Assembly: GCA_035652815.1 (NCBI GenBank)
Contig: DASRDB010000019.1
Coordinates: forward strand, 310,001 to 374,000
Direction: 5' to 3'
DNA: 64,000 nucleotides
Source of the DNA: DASRDB01 sp035652815
GTDB lineage: Bacteria; Chloroflexota; Ktedonobacteria; Ktedonobacterales; Ktedonobacteraceae
Shown here in pieces: positions 43,628 through 52,936 of the stretch. The position numbers and the translations under genes were made by a program. The stretch's first letter is position 1. Each line of letters begins with the position of its first letter. The notes beneath the pieces are model-generated. The model saw nothing but the letters and a program-made list of their open reading frames with translations. It made no database searches and was not told the DNA's origin.

Positions 43628-46075
43628 ATGGCAAAGAAACTGGTAATTGTGGAGTCGCCCGCCAAAGCAAAAACGATTGAAAAATTCCTCGGGCGTGACT
43701 TTGAAGTTCGTGCCTCGATGGGGCATATCATAGATTTACCGAAAAAAGGACTGGGCGTGAATACCCGAAAGGACTTTACGCCGCAGTATGTGGTCATCGA
43801 GAAAAAGGACAGGCTGATTGACGAGTTGAAACATGCCTCTCAGCGCGCCGATGAAGTCTACCTGGCTCCTGACCCTGACCGTGAAGGCGAGTTTATTGCC
43901 TGGTCGCTCAAGGAGACGCTCGGCCTGCAAAATCCGCGGCGCGCCGTCTTCAATGAGATCACCAAAAGCGCGGTTCAGCAGGCGATTCGCAGGCCGCGCG
44001 AGATCAACGAGGACCTGTTCAACGCGCAGCAGGCTCGACGCGTCCTCGATCGCCTGGTTGGTTACAAGATCAGTCCTCTGCTGTGGCGGCGCGTACAGTC
44101 GGGCACCAGCGCGGGCCGCGTACAGTCCGTTGCCCTGCGCCTCATCTGCGACCGCGAGGCAGAGATTCGTGCCTTCGTTCCTGAAGAATACTGGAGCATC
44201 ACCGCCCTTCTCAGCAAGCAAGGCCAGCCGGAGCATTTTGAGGCCAGCCTTATCAGCCGCCTGAACGAGATCAACGAACTGAGCGATGATGGCGTAAATG
44301 GTGATGACGGGCTGGCCGATTCTGATAATGCGAAGCTCAATGGCAATGGCCAGAATGGCGCGAAAAAGTCCTCCAAGGGCCGCATCAAAATCTCCTCGAA
44401 AGAGGAGGCAGATACGATCCTGAAGGACTTACAGGGCGCGACTTACGCGGTGTTGAAGGTCGAGGAGAAAGAGCAGCGCCGCCAGCCCTACCTGCCTTAT
44501 ACCACCAGCACTTTGCAGCAGGATGCCTCAGCGCGCCTCTACTTTAAGCCCAAGAGGACTATGAGCCTTGCCCAGCAGCTTTATGAAGGTATTGAACTGG
44601 GCCAGCGCGGGCAGCAAGGTCTCATTACCTACATGCGTACCGACTCGACGCGCATCTCTGAGGAGGCGCAGGCCAGCGTCAAAGCCTTTATTGGTCAGGA
44701 GTACGGTCAGCCGTATGTCGGCCAGGGACGTACTGGCAAGGCCAAAGCGACCACCCAGGACGCGCACGAGGCTATTCGCCCTACCGATGTCAATCTGACC
44801 CCGCAGGATGTGAAGCCCTACCTGACGTCCGATCAGTTCAAGCTGTATAACCTGATCTGGCGGCGTTTCGTTGCCAGCTTCATGACAGCGGCGGTCTTTG
44901 ATACGGTGCGGGTGGATATCTCGGCAGCCCAGTACGTGTTCCGCGCCACCGGTTCGCATCTCAAGTTCCCAGGCTTCTATGCCGTCTGGCCGCGTGAGGA
45001 AGACGAAAAGAACCTGCCTCGCCTCACAGCGAAAGAGGTACTTGACCTGCACGATTTGAAGCCGGAGCAGCACTTCACCCAGCCGCCTCCGCGCTTTACC
45101 GAGGCCAGTCTTATCAAAGAACTGGAGGAGCGCGGCATTGGACGCCCCAGTACTTATGTGCCAATCATCAGCACCATTCAGGAGCGCGGCTACGTCGAGC
45201 AGGAGCAGCGCCGCTTTGTCCCGACTACCCTCGGTTGGACGGTCAATGAAGTGATGAACAAGCACTTCCCCGAGATCGTGGATGTCGGCTTCACGGCTGA
45301 AATGGAGCGTCGATTGGACGAGGTCGAAGAAGGCCGCCAGTCCTGGACGGAGTTCCTGCGCGGCTTCTACGGCGACTTCAAGGTCACAATGGAAAAGGCC
45401 GAGGCTGAGATGGACAAAGTGAAGCTGGTTGAAGAACTCGACGAACTCTGCCCCGAATGCGGGCGTAAGTTGATCGTGCGTACAGGCCGCTTCGGGCGTT
45501 TCATCTCCTGCTCCGGTTTTCCCGAGTGTCGCTATGGCCGCTCGTTTGTCAATAAGACGGGGGCTTTATGTCCAGTCTGCGGAGGCGACCTGGTCGAGCG
45601 CAAGACGCGCCAGAAGAAAAAAGTCTTCTACGGATGCAGCAACTATCCCACCTGCAACTTTGCCATCTGGGAGAAGCCTGTGCCCGAACTCTGCCCCAAT
45701 TGTCACGGCCTGATGGTCATTACGCGCCCTGGGCAAGAACCTGTCTGTTATCAGGAAGTCGTCGCTCCGCAGCATAAGGACGGCGAAGTGCCGCAGCAGG
45801 GAGAGACGACAACCCGCCGCGCAGGCCGTAGAAAAGCAGTTGCTGAAACTGCCGGAGCGGCTGAAGGCGAAGCGGCTCCCGTAACGACCAGAAAGACGCG
45901 TGCAACGACATCACGGGCGAAGAAGACCGCCACTGCCAGCAAGAAGACGAGCCGCAAAACAACCACCCGCGCCAGGGCAACTGCCGCCAGGAAAGCAACT
46001 ACCAGAAAAACGGCGGCAAAGAAAACTAGCAGTCGCACCTCAAAACGCGCCAGCGCGAGCGGAAAACAGGAATAA
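43628..46075 (+). CDS. topA: DNA topoisomerase I
   Basis: TopA relaxes negative supercoils. The 815-residue protein has the TOPRIM domain (LVIVESPAKAKTIEKFLG, then LAPDPDREGEFIAW), active-site Tyr335 in GLITYMRTDS, and three C-terminal zinc-finger units (CPECG...CSGFPEC, CPVCG...CSNYPTC, CPNCHG). Two oddities are an acidic/Gly insertion near 217-255 and an ~85-residue tail (from about 725) rich in Lys, Arg, Thr and Ala resembling histone H1 tails, which may hold DNA. Start behind AGAGG. Confidence 0.95.
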   Translation: MAKKLVIVESPAKAKTIEKFLGRDFEVRASMGHIIDLPKKGLGVNTRKDFTPQYVVIEKKDRLIDELKHASQRADEVYLAPDPDREGEFIAWSLKETLGLQNPRRAVFNEITKSAVQQAIRRPREINEDLFNAQQARRVLDRLVGYKISPLLWRRVQSGTSAGRVQSVALRLICDREAEIRAFVPEEYWSITALLSKQGQPEHFEASLISRLNEINELSDDGVNGDDGLADSDNAKLNGNGQNGAKKSSKGRIKISSKEEADTILKDLQGATYAVLKVEEKEQRRQPYLPYTTSTLQQDASARLYFKPKRTMSLAQQLYEGIELGQRGQQGLITYMRTDSTRISEEAQASVKAFIGQEYGQPYVGQGRTGKAKATTQDAHEAIRPTDVNLTPQDVKPYLTSDQFKLYNLIWRRFVASFMTAAVFDTVRVDISAAQYVFRATGSHLKFPGFYAVWPREEDEKNLPRLTAKEVLDLHDLKPEQHFTQPPPRFTEASLIKELEERGIGRPSTYVPIISTIQERGYVEQEQRRFVPTTLGWTVNEVMNKHFPEIVDVGFTAEMERRLDEVEEGRQSWTEFLRGFYGDFKVTMEKAEAEMDKVKLVEELDELCPECGRKLIVRTGRFGRFISCSGFPECRYGRSFVNKTGALCPVCGGDLVERKTRQKKKVFYGCSNYPTCNFAIWEKPVPELCPNCHGLMVITRPGQEPVCYQEVVAPQHKDGEVPQQGETTTRRAGRRKAVAETAGAAEGEAAPVTTRKTRATTSRAKKTATASKKTSRKTTTRARATAARKATTRKTAAKKTSSRTSKRASASGKQE

Positions 46076-46087
46076 AGGAGTTTTTTT

Positions 46088-46144
46088 GACCGGAAGCCAC
46101 TCGTCGCGTAGAGGAGCCGGAAATCGCCCGTCGCGCAAACAGGC
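46088..46144. repeat. degenerate copies of the family A repeat
   Basis: Just after topA, CCGGAAGCCACTCGTCGCG (46090-46108) and GCCGGAAATCGCCCGTCGCG (46116-46135) are two direct partial relatives of the family A arm that begins at 46145. Confidence 0.6.
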
Positions 46145-46217
46145 CGGAAGCCACCCGCAAGGGGTGGCTCTATAAGCGGCGGAATATTGTAGAGCCACCC
46201 CTTGCGGGTGGCTTCCG
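46145..46217. repeat. inverted repeat, 28-bp perfect arms (family A)
   Basis: Arms at 46145-46172 and 46190-46217, exact reverse complements around a 17-nt loop. Core GGAAGCCACCCGCAAGGGG. Downstream of topA, possibly serving as its terminator. Confidence 0.92.
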
Positions 46218-46362
46218 ATCGTTTTTCCAGGAGGCTTTCGGCCGTTTTCCGGCACAATACTGATGACTGTTATACACCCTGAAACAACCCTCGCTTGTTG
46301 TAGAGTTTTCTGCTTTGAAGTAGTTAATGTCGCTTATCCCTTCCAGACAGTAGAGATATTTG

Positions 46363-46371
46363 TGCTATAAT
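46363..46371 (+). promoter_or_regulatory. extended -10 element for isocitrate-type dehydrogenase
   Basis: TGCTATAAT at 46363-46371, 63 bp before the ATG at 46434. Confidence 0.55.
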
Positions 46372-46433
46372 CTACTTTGGTCATATATTGCACCCTATTT
46401 ATATAAACACCGCCGTACCGTTTGGAGGGCTTT

Positions 46434-47522
46434 ATGCCATATGCAGTTACACTTATCCCAGGGGATGGTACAGGGCCAGAGATTACAGAGGCGACCCGGC
46501 GTGTCCTGGAAGCCACCGGCGTTCAATTCGACTGGCGTGTGCATCAAGCTGGATTGGAGGTGTTGGAAAAGCATGGCACAATTTTACCTGACGAAGTTAT
46601 TGAAGCGATAAAATGTACTCGCGTTGCTCTGAAAGGGCCGATTACTACTCCCGTTGGCAAGGGCGCTCGTAGTGCTAACGTTGCGCTCCGCAAGAAGTTA
46701 GACCTCTATGCCAATATTCGACCTGCCAAAACATATCCCGGATTGCGCTCCCGTTATGAACATATCGATATGATTATTGTGCGCGAGAATACCGAGGATC
46801 TGTACGCGGGCATCGAATTTCAGCGAGGAACCCCCGAACTGGAAGAGGTGATTGATACCATTGCGCGCACGAGTGGGGCGCGGCTCGACGTGAACTCAGC
46901 CATCAGCATTAAGTATATTTCCGCGCTGGCCTCGCGCCGCATTGTCAAATTTGCCTTTGAATACGCCCGCGCCAACGGTCGGCGTAAAGTCACTGCCGTT
47001 CACAAAGCTAATATCATGAAGTTTTCCGATGGCCTGTTCTTGAGCGTGGCGCAGGAAGTTGCCAAAGAGTATCCCGAGATTCAGTTTGAAGATCGTATTG
47101 TTGACAATATGTGTATGCAGTTGGTGCAGAAGCCGGAACTCTATGATGTGCTGGTGCTGCCAAACCTCTACGGTGATATTATTTCCGACCTTTCGGCTGG
47201 CCTGATTGGAGGACTAGGGGTTGCTCCTGGCGCGAACATCGGCAACCAGTACGCCGTTTTTGAGCCGGTGCATGGCAGCGCGCCCAAGTACGCGGGTCAG
47301 AACAAGGTCAATCCGATGGCCATGATGTTCTCTGGCGTGTTGTTGCTGCGGCACCTGGGCGAAAAGGAGGCCGCCAACCGTTTAGAAAAGGCCATTGCCG
47401 AGGTGATAGCCGAGGGGAAAAACGTCACCTACGATCTCAAACCGCGCCCCGATGATCCAACCTCCGTTGGCACCTCGCAGGTCGCGGATGCGGTTATTGA
47501 AAAATTGCAGCAGCTATCATGA
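46434..47522 (+). CDS. isocitrate/isopropylmalate-family dehydrogenase, probably NAD-isocitrate type
   Basis: The 362-residue protein begins MPYAVTLIPGDGTGPEITEA behind GGAGGG. LRKKLDLYANIRPAKT, IIVRENTEDLYAGIE near 112-126, VHKANIMKFSDGLFL near 185-199 and GDIISDLSAGLIGGLG near 244-259 place it among the small beta-decarboxylating dehydrogenases. The segment RENTEDLYAG and HKANIMK favour isocitrate over isopropylmalate, but homoisocitrate or tartrate cannot be excluded. It is not in a leucine operon. Confidence 0.85.
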   Translation: MPYAVTLIPGDGTGPEITEATRRVLEATGVQFDWRVHQAGLEVLEKHGTILPDEVIEAIKCTRVALKGPITTPVGKGARSANVALRKKLDLYANIRPAKTYPGLRSRYEHIDMIIVRENTEDLYAGIEFQRGTPELEEVIDTIARTSGARLDVNSAISIKYISALASRRIVKFAFEYARANGRRKVTAVHKANIMKFSDGLFLSVAQEVAKEYPEIQFEDRIVDNMCMQLVQKPELYDVLVLPNLYGDIISDLSAGLIGGLGVAPGANIGNQYAVFEPVHGSAPKYAGQNKVNPMAMMFSGVLLLRHLGEKEAANRLEKAIAEVIAEGKNVTYDLKPRPDDPTSVGTSQVADAVIEKLQQLS

Positions 47523-47524
47523 CA

Positions 47525-47605
47525 TTGTAGGGACGCGATTCATCGCGTCCTGCCTGGTATCAATGTGTACCCCCAGGCAGGACGCGATGAATCGCGTCCC
47601 TACAA
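47525..47605. repeat. inverted repeat, 33-bp perfect arms
   Basis: Arms at 47525-47557 and 47573-47605, exact reverse complements around a 15-nt loop; each arm itself holds an imperfect GGACGCGATTCATCGCGTCC palindrome. It fills the gap between the convergent dehydrogenase and glpX genes. Confidence 0.92.
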
Positions 47606-47616
47606 AAACCACATTA

Positions 47617-48612
47617 TTACGGATGTCGTCCCGAGCGCCACTTGTGGCGCGCCTGAATGTAGCGTACCGTTCCTGAGCGCGAGCGCATCATCACTGAAGA
47701 GGTGCGAGCGCCCCAGCCGTAGTATTGCACGCCATCTACCAGTTCGCCGCTTGTGATGCCGGTGGCAGCGAAGCAAACGTCCTCGCCCTTCACCAGGTCG
47801 TTTGTGGTATAGACCTTATCGAGGTCAACCCCGTCCGCTTTCAGTTTCTGGCGTTCTTCGTCGTTGCGCGGCCAGATTTTACACTGGATTTCGCCCCCAA
47901 TACACTTGATGGCGGCTGCTGCGAGTACCGCCTCGGGTGCGCCACCTGTGCCCATCAGCGCGTCAACGCCCCTAAAATCTTCCATAGCGGCCTGAATTGC
48001 GCCGGAGACATCGCCGTCGGTAATCAGGCGGATGCGCGCTCCGGCCTCGCGTACCTGTCGGATGAGGTCGGCATGACGTGGGCGATCCAGGATAATGACG
48101 GTTAAGTCATCGACACGCGCGTTTTTCGCTCTGGCAATGCGCGCCAGGTTTTCTCCGGGAGGCGCGTTGATATCAATCACATCTCTGGCCGCGGGGCCAA
48201 CGGCGATCTTGTCCATATAGAACACCCCGGGAGGCGCGGAGAACATTGTGCCGCGCTCAGCCGTTGCCACCACCGCGATTGCTCCTGGCAGGCCCATTGC
48301 CGTCAGGCGCGTGCCGTCTACCGGATCAACTGCCACGTCCACTTCGGGTGGCAGGCCATTGCCGACGCGCTCTCCGATATAGAGCATCGGCGCTTCGTCC
48401 TTTTCACCCTCACCTATCACCACAGTGCCATCCATATCGACACCATCAAGCGCCCGGCGCATCGCATCGACAGCAGCCTGGTCAACGCTAATTTTATCTC
48501 CCCTGCCCATCCACCGACCTGCCCTCAATGCTGCCGCCTCAGTGACGCGCACCAGTTCCATTCCCAGGTTGCGCTCGCTGGTTCTAGATTGTTCAAAACG
48601 TTCTTCTGACAT
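47617..48612 (-). CDS. glpX: class II fructose-1,6-bisphosphatase
   Basis: GlpX hydrolyses fructose 1,6-bisphosphate in gluconeogenesis. The 331-residue protein has VIGEGEKDEAPMLYIGE near 65-81, VDPVDGTRLTAMG near 96-108 and GTGGAPEAVLAAAA near 223-236. It is 20 bp downstream of gmk on the same strand. A basic C-terminal tail follows the last helix. Confidence 0.95.
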   Translation of the reverse strand: MSEERFEQSRTSERNLGMELVRVTEAAALRAGRWMGRGDKISVDQAAVDAMRRALDGVDMDGTVVIGEGEKDEAPMLYIGERVGNGLPPEVDVAVDPVDGTRLTAMGLPGAIAVVATAERGTMFSAPPGVFYMDKIAVGPAARDVIDINAPPGENLARIARAKNARVDDLTVIILDRPRHADLIRQVREAGARIRLITDGDVSGAIQAAMEDFRGVDALMGTGGAPEAVLAAAAIKCIGGEIQCKIWPRNDEERQKLKADGVDLDKVYTTNDLVKGEDVCFAATGITSGELVDGVQYYGWGARTSSVMMRSRSGTVRYIQARHKWRSGRHP

Positions 48613-48632
48613 TGGTATGGCCTCCTTACGAA

Positions 48633-49277
48633 TTAAACCTTGACGTGGCGAGGATGGACGCGGCAGTGTTCGGCAATCATGATCGCCCGCAGTTTCTCGA
48701 CTGCTTCCTGCACGTGTCCCTCCCGGTTAACGATCACATAATCGTACCAATGCTGCTCCGCCAGTTCCACCCGGGCGTCTTCCAGCCGTCTCTGAAGCTG
48801 TTCGGGTGTCTCCGTGTTGCGCCGGGCTAATCGGCGCACCAGATCCTCCGGCGATTCGGGAACCAGGAAAATAAAGATAGCCTGTGGAACTTTATTGCGA
48901 ATGGTCGCCGCCCCTTTCACATCGATTTTGAGCAGCACATCACGTCCTGCGCGGAGATTGTCGCGAATAGGCTGGCGTGGCTGGCCGTACCAGTTTCCAT
49001 GCACATTCGCGTACTCGAGCAACTCGTCCCTCCCCACAAGTTGTTCGAAAGTCTCCATGCTGACGAAATGATAGGGATTGCCCTCGCTTTCGCCGGGACG
49101 TGGCGCTCGTGTTGTTACTGATGGAACGACATAAAAATCCATCCCCTGGGCCTTTGCCGCGTTGATGATGGTATCCTTTCCCGTACCAGAGGGAGCAGAA
49201 AGAACGAAAAGTAGCCCTTGCCGCGCAAGTGGCGCTATTGCCTGTTGAGGAGCAACAGGTTCCATTTCAAGTTGCAT
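48633..49277 (-). CDS. gmk: guanylate kinase
   Basis: Gmk phosphorylates GMP to GDP. The P-loop is LSAPSGTGKDTIINAA, followed by TTRAPRPGESEGNPYHFVS and the lid region FIFLVPESPEDLVRRLARRNTE. The normal Ser/Lys loop reads SGTGKD rather than SGVGKS. I chose the ATG at 49277 (214 aa, AGGA nine bases before it); a longer GTG start at 49334 gives 233 aa but lacks a good site. Confidence 0.92.
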   Translation of the reverse strand: MQLEMEPVAPQQAIAPLARQGLLFVLSAPSGTGKDTIINAAKAQGMDFYVVPSVTTRAPRPGESEGNPYHFVSMETFEQLVGRDELLEYANVHGNWYGQPRQPIRDNLRAGRDVLLKIDVKGAATIRNKVPQAIFIFLVPESPEDLVRRLARRNTETPEQLQRRLEDARVELAEQHWYDYVIVNREGHVQEAVEKLRAIMIAEHCRVHPRHVKV

Positions 49278-49576
49278 GCTGTTTTTTCCTATACTGCCCT
49301 CCAGTTCAGGGGGCTGGGTATACGAATCTCCCACTCTTTGTTATACTACCTATCGGTATTGTAGAAACTGCCAGAGGCTGGCACCACTACGAGCAGTACA
49401 TTCTTGTTTGTGGATGCCCCTGCCCTTTCTACTACAAAGCATCGGACGCTTCTGGAAAGTACAGGAGTCCTGAATAACTTCTCTTGACATTATTGTACAA
49501 CAGGGTTCATCATCTTTGCAGGCTGATGCTGCCTTACGCGATAGAACATATATAAGCAGGTTGGGAGTAGAGAGAG

Positions 49577-51475
49577 ATGCATCTAGATGCTATAACCCTT
49601 GCAGCGGTAATGGATGAATGGCGAGTACTGCTCACGGGAGCGCGTATCGATACCATTATTCAGCCGACCGCCTACGCCATTGCGCTCCAGTGCTATGCTC
49701 CGCACACCGCCGGGCATGGGGATCAGAACCACTGGCTCTATCTCTCCGCTCATCCACAACTGGCGCGAGCGCATCTGACCGCCCATAAACCAGCAAAAAT
49801 CGCCAGCGAGCCACCTCCATTTGTCATGCTGCTGCGAAAATACCTGGAAGGTGCGCGCATCGAATCATTCGCCCAGCCGCGTTGGGAGCGCGTTCTCGAA
49901 ATCGTGGCCGGGCATCGCAAATCTCCTGAAAGCGACGAGCGCTTGCGTTACCGCCTGCTCATCGAGATCATGGGCCGCGTCAGCAATATCATCTTCTGCA
50001 ATGAACAGGGGATGATTCTGGGTAGCCTCAAGCAGATTAGCGCAGACATCAACCGCTATCGCATTATCGCGCCCAACGTTCCCTATACACCACCGCCTCC
50101 GCAGATGCGCCAGTTCGCGGGTCAGCATCTCCCGCGCCTCGAACCTGAAACCGTAACTGCCTCGCAACTATCGCTGGCAGCCAGCAATACCACGCCTGCC
50201 GAGGAACAGCCATCACCCAAAAAAACACGAGGCCCGCAAAAGCTCTTTCAACTTCTGACCGGGCACCTGCTTGGCTTCAGTCCTTTGCTCGCCCGCGAGG
50301 CCGTCTATCGCACAACTGGCGATACCGAGGTCGCCCTCCCTTTTGAGGATTGGGAAGAACTGGCCTGGAACGTGCGCGATCTGGCCTCGCTTTATCAGAC
50401 ACGCGCCTGGAGACCGCATGCCGCCGAACAACAGGAAGACAACGCCAGTACGACCCGCATGCTAGCCTTTGCGCCCTATTTCCTGGCACAATATACTGAA
50501 GTAAACGGTGTCCAGGTGCATCCTGCGAATTCTATCAATAACCTGATCGACGAGTATTATGCCAGGGCCGAATGGCAGGATGCCCTGGAAAGCCTGCGCG
50601 CCCCTATCAAGAAAGCGTTGCAGACCCAGCTTGAACGCTGCAAACGTCGCGCCGAACACCTGCAACAGGAACTATCCGTAACCGCCGAGGCCGACCAGTA
50701 TCGCCTGCAAGGCGAACTGCTGCTTGCCTATCAAAACGACGTGCAGCAGGGGCAGAGCAGCGTTGCTCTTCCCAACATCTTTGAAAATCCCGAAGCACCC
50801 TCGATGGTGACAATTCCGCTCGATCCGCGTCTAGATGCCGTTGGGAACGCCAATCGACTCTTTCATAAGTATCACAAGCTGCGCCGCGCCCTCGATCTCA
50901 TTCCCGCGCAGGTTGAGCAGAATCGGGTCGAACTGGCGACCGTTGAGCAGTTATTTGCCGATCTTATGCTGGCTGAGACGCCCGCCGAGGTTGCCCTGGT
51001 CAAAGCCGAGGTGCAAACAGCAGGCTACATGCGCGGCAAGCCGGTTGAAAGGCAAAAGAAGCAGGCGAAAGGTAAAGGCGGCAAGCAGCAGAAAGGCAAG
51101 CCTGTGCCGCCGGGCGGTGGCGTACCCTTGCATACGCAGAGCCGCGATGGCTTCACCATCCTGATCGGCAAGAACAGCCGCCAGAATGAAGAAGTCACGT
51201 TTCACCAGGCGACGAGCAACGATATCTGGCTCCATGCTCGCGGCGTCCCTGGCGCGCACGTCATTATCAAAGCGGGTGGGCGCGAGATTCCCCGTCGCAC
51301 CATCGAAGAGGCCGCAGCCCTCGCCGCCTGGTACAGCCAGGCGCGTGGCAGCACCAGCGTACCCGTTGATTACACTTTGCAGCGCCATGTGCGCCATATG
51401 AAAGGTGGTGGCCCCGGCATGGTCATTTACGAGCGCGAGCGAACTCTCTATGCCACGCCATCATCGCTCTCGTGA
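49577..51475 (+). CDS. rqcH: ribosome quality control factor RqcH (NFACT family)
   Basis: RqcH binds split 50S subunits with stalled peptidyl-tRNA and adds Ala tails. The 632-residue protein starts MHLDAITLAAVMDEW, has a central coiled-coil (about 340-475) and the NFACT-R domain with FTILIGKNSRQNEEVTFHQA near 516-535 and DIWLHARGVPGAHVII near 538-553. A Lys/Gln-rich linker precedes that domain. Its end overlaps the convergent rpoN end by 15 bp. Confidence 0.93.
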   Translation: MHLDAITLAAVMDEWRVLLTGARIDTIIQPTAYAIALQCYAPHTAGHGDQNHWLYLSAHPQLARAHLTAHKPAKIASEPPPFVMLLRKYLEGARIESFAQPRWERVLEIVAGHRKSPESDERLRYRLLIEIMGRVSNIIFCNEQGMILGSLKQISADINRYRIIAPNVPYTPPPPQMRQFAGQHLPRLEPETVTASQLSLAASNTTPAEEQPSPKKTRGPQKLFQLLTGHLLGFSPLLAREAVYRTTGDTEVALPFEDWEELAWNVRDLASLYQTRAWRPHAAEQQEDNASTTRMLAFAPYFLAQYTEVNGVQVHPANSINNLIDEYYARAEWQDALESLRAPIKKALQTQLERCKRRAEHLQQELSVTAEADQYRLQGELLLAYQNDVQQGQSSVALPNIFENPEAPSMVTIPLDPRLDAVGNANRLFHKYHKLRRALDLIPAQVEQNRVELATVEQLFADLMLAETPAEVALVKAEVQTAGYMRGKPVERQKKQAKGKGGKQQKGKPVPPGGGVPLHTQSRDGFTILIGKNSRQNEEVTFHQATSNDIWLHARGVPGAHVIIKAGGREIPRRTIEEAAALAAWYSQARGSTSVPVDYTLQRHVRHMKGGGPGMVIYERERTLYATPSSLS

Positions 51476-52903
51476 CGAACCAATACCCATTTCCTCGCGA
51501 TACTTGGTGACGGTGCGCCGCGCCATCGGGATACCGCGCTCCGTCATCAAACGTGCCAGTTCGTCGTCGCTCAGGCGGCGTTTCGGATTCTCCGAGGCGA
51601 TCAACTCGCGTAACACATCTTTCACGCTTAATGAGCCATTAAAGAAGTCTGAGAGCGGAATCAGGCGGCCATTGGGGAGCAAGGCATACTTGTTGGCGGT
51701 GGCCCGGCTGATAGTGCCCTCGTCCAGGTTGAGGTATTTAGCCACCTGGGCGCGAGTGAAAGGACGCAGGTAGCGGACGCCTTTTTCCAGGAACTCCTGC
51801 TGGTAGTCCACAATCAGTTCGGCTACCTGGCGCAGCGTCTGCCAGCGACGATGCACGCACTCGATGAAGAAACGCGCCCGCTCGTTTTGAGAGCGTATAT
51901 AGCGCTGGAGTTCTTCATATGAGGGATCGCTTTCCAGGGACAGGGGCTGCGTGCCGAAGCCCGGCCCGATATGAAAGTGGTAGCGTTTCTCTTCGATCAG
52001 TTCGACCTCGAAGCCGTTCTCGCCTTTGCGAATGAGAATATCGGGACGGGCATAGGTCGCTGTGCCTGTGTTGCGCGTGCCAGAGTGGAAGGCATGCGCG
52101 GGAAACGGATACAGGTGCGTCCGAATATAGTGAACCGCTTCGCGCACCTCCTGCTCGGGTACCTTCAATTCACGGGCAATGTCCGCGAACTGGTTTTTGC
52201 CAAGCCTGTCCAGATAGTTCTCGATCAGAGTTGCGACCAGCGAGGGCGGTTCTTCCAGTTCGCTCAGGGCTTCCAACTGGATTTGCAGGCACTCGCGCAG
52301 GTTACGTGCCCCGATGCCAGGCGGCTCTAACGTATGTAACTGTTCCAATACATAGGCCACACGCTCAACTGGCACATCCAGGTACTTACTGATCTCCTCG
52401 ATTGAGATTTCTAAATAGCCGCGCTCGTTGAGGTTGCCTACCAGTTGTTCCGCGATGGGCGCGTCGGCAGGCGAGATCAGCGTTTCCAGTTGTTGCAGCA
52501 GGTTTTCAGCCAGCGTCTGATCGACGGGAATGCGCGCCACGGGGTCATCATCTTCGTCAAAGTTCTCGCCCGCGCTGTAGTCATAAATATCATAGTGGGG
52601 ATAGTCGCTCCACTGCTGCCCAACGGGTGAATCATCCAGAGGCGGAGCTGTACCTGCGTTGAGGGTTGGTTGTAAAAGTTGCGCCGAATAGCCACAGGAA
52701 GTGCAGGTCTGCCCGTGTAAAGGCGCGCCGCAAAACAGGCACACGCGCTGCTCGCTCACTGCCAGGGCGGGATTCTCCATCTGTTCCTGGGCTATGGCCT
52801 GCTCAATTTCGTCCGAGGCCAGGTGTAGTATCGTACTCGAAGTTATCAGTCGGGCATTGACGCGCAACGTCTGCTCCGGCCTGGGTGTTGGTTCTAATCG
52901 CAT
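51461..52903 (-). CDS. rpoN: RNA polymerase sigma-54 factor with inserted zinc ribbon
   Basis: RpoN directs transcription from -24/-12 promoters with AAA+ activators. From the ATG at 52903 it is 480 residues. Region I is QTLRVNARLITSSTILHLAS with a Q-rich segment; a zinc ribbon CLFCG (55-59) and CTSCG (67-71) follows at once, not found in standard RpoN. The core-binding and DNA-binding regions include LEPPGIGARNLRECL and the RpoN box ARRTVTKYREEMG near 461-473. Last gene of selD-rnc-rpoN. No enhancer-binding activator is in the window. Confidence 0.92.
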   Translation of the reverse strand: MRLEPTPRPEQTLRVNARLITSSTILHLASDEIEQAIAQEQMENPALAVSEQRVCLFCGAPLHGQTCTSCGYSAQLLQPTLNAGTAPPLDDSPVGQQWSDYPHYDIYDYSAGENFDEDDDPVARIPVDQTLAENLLQQLETLISPADAPIAEQLVGNLNERGYLEISIEEISKYLDVPVERVAYVLEQLHTLEPPGIGARNLRECLQIQLEALSELEEPPSLVATLIENYLDRLGKNQFADIARELKVPEQEVREAVHYIRTHLYPFPAHAFHSGTRNTGTATYARPDILIRKGENGFEVELIEEKRYHFHIGPGFGTQPLSLESDPSYEELQRYIRSQNERARFFIECVHRRWQTLRQVAELIVDYQQEFLEKGVRYLRPFTRAQVAKYLNLDEGTISRATANKYALLPNGRLIPLSDFFNGSLSVKDVLRELIASENPKRRLSDDELARLMTERGIPMARRTVTKYREEMGIGSSRER

Positions 52904-52936
52904 AGTTCCCCCCAATCTTGCTACCTATCCAATCCA

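Noticed and set aside
44528..45265. Open frame of 245 codons antisense to topA
   Set aside because: Lies across conserved TopA motifs and shows no ribosome site.
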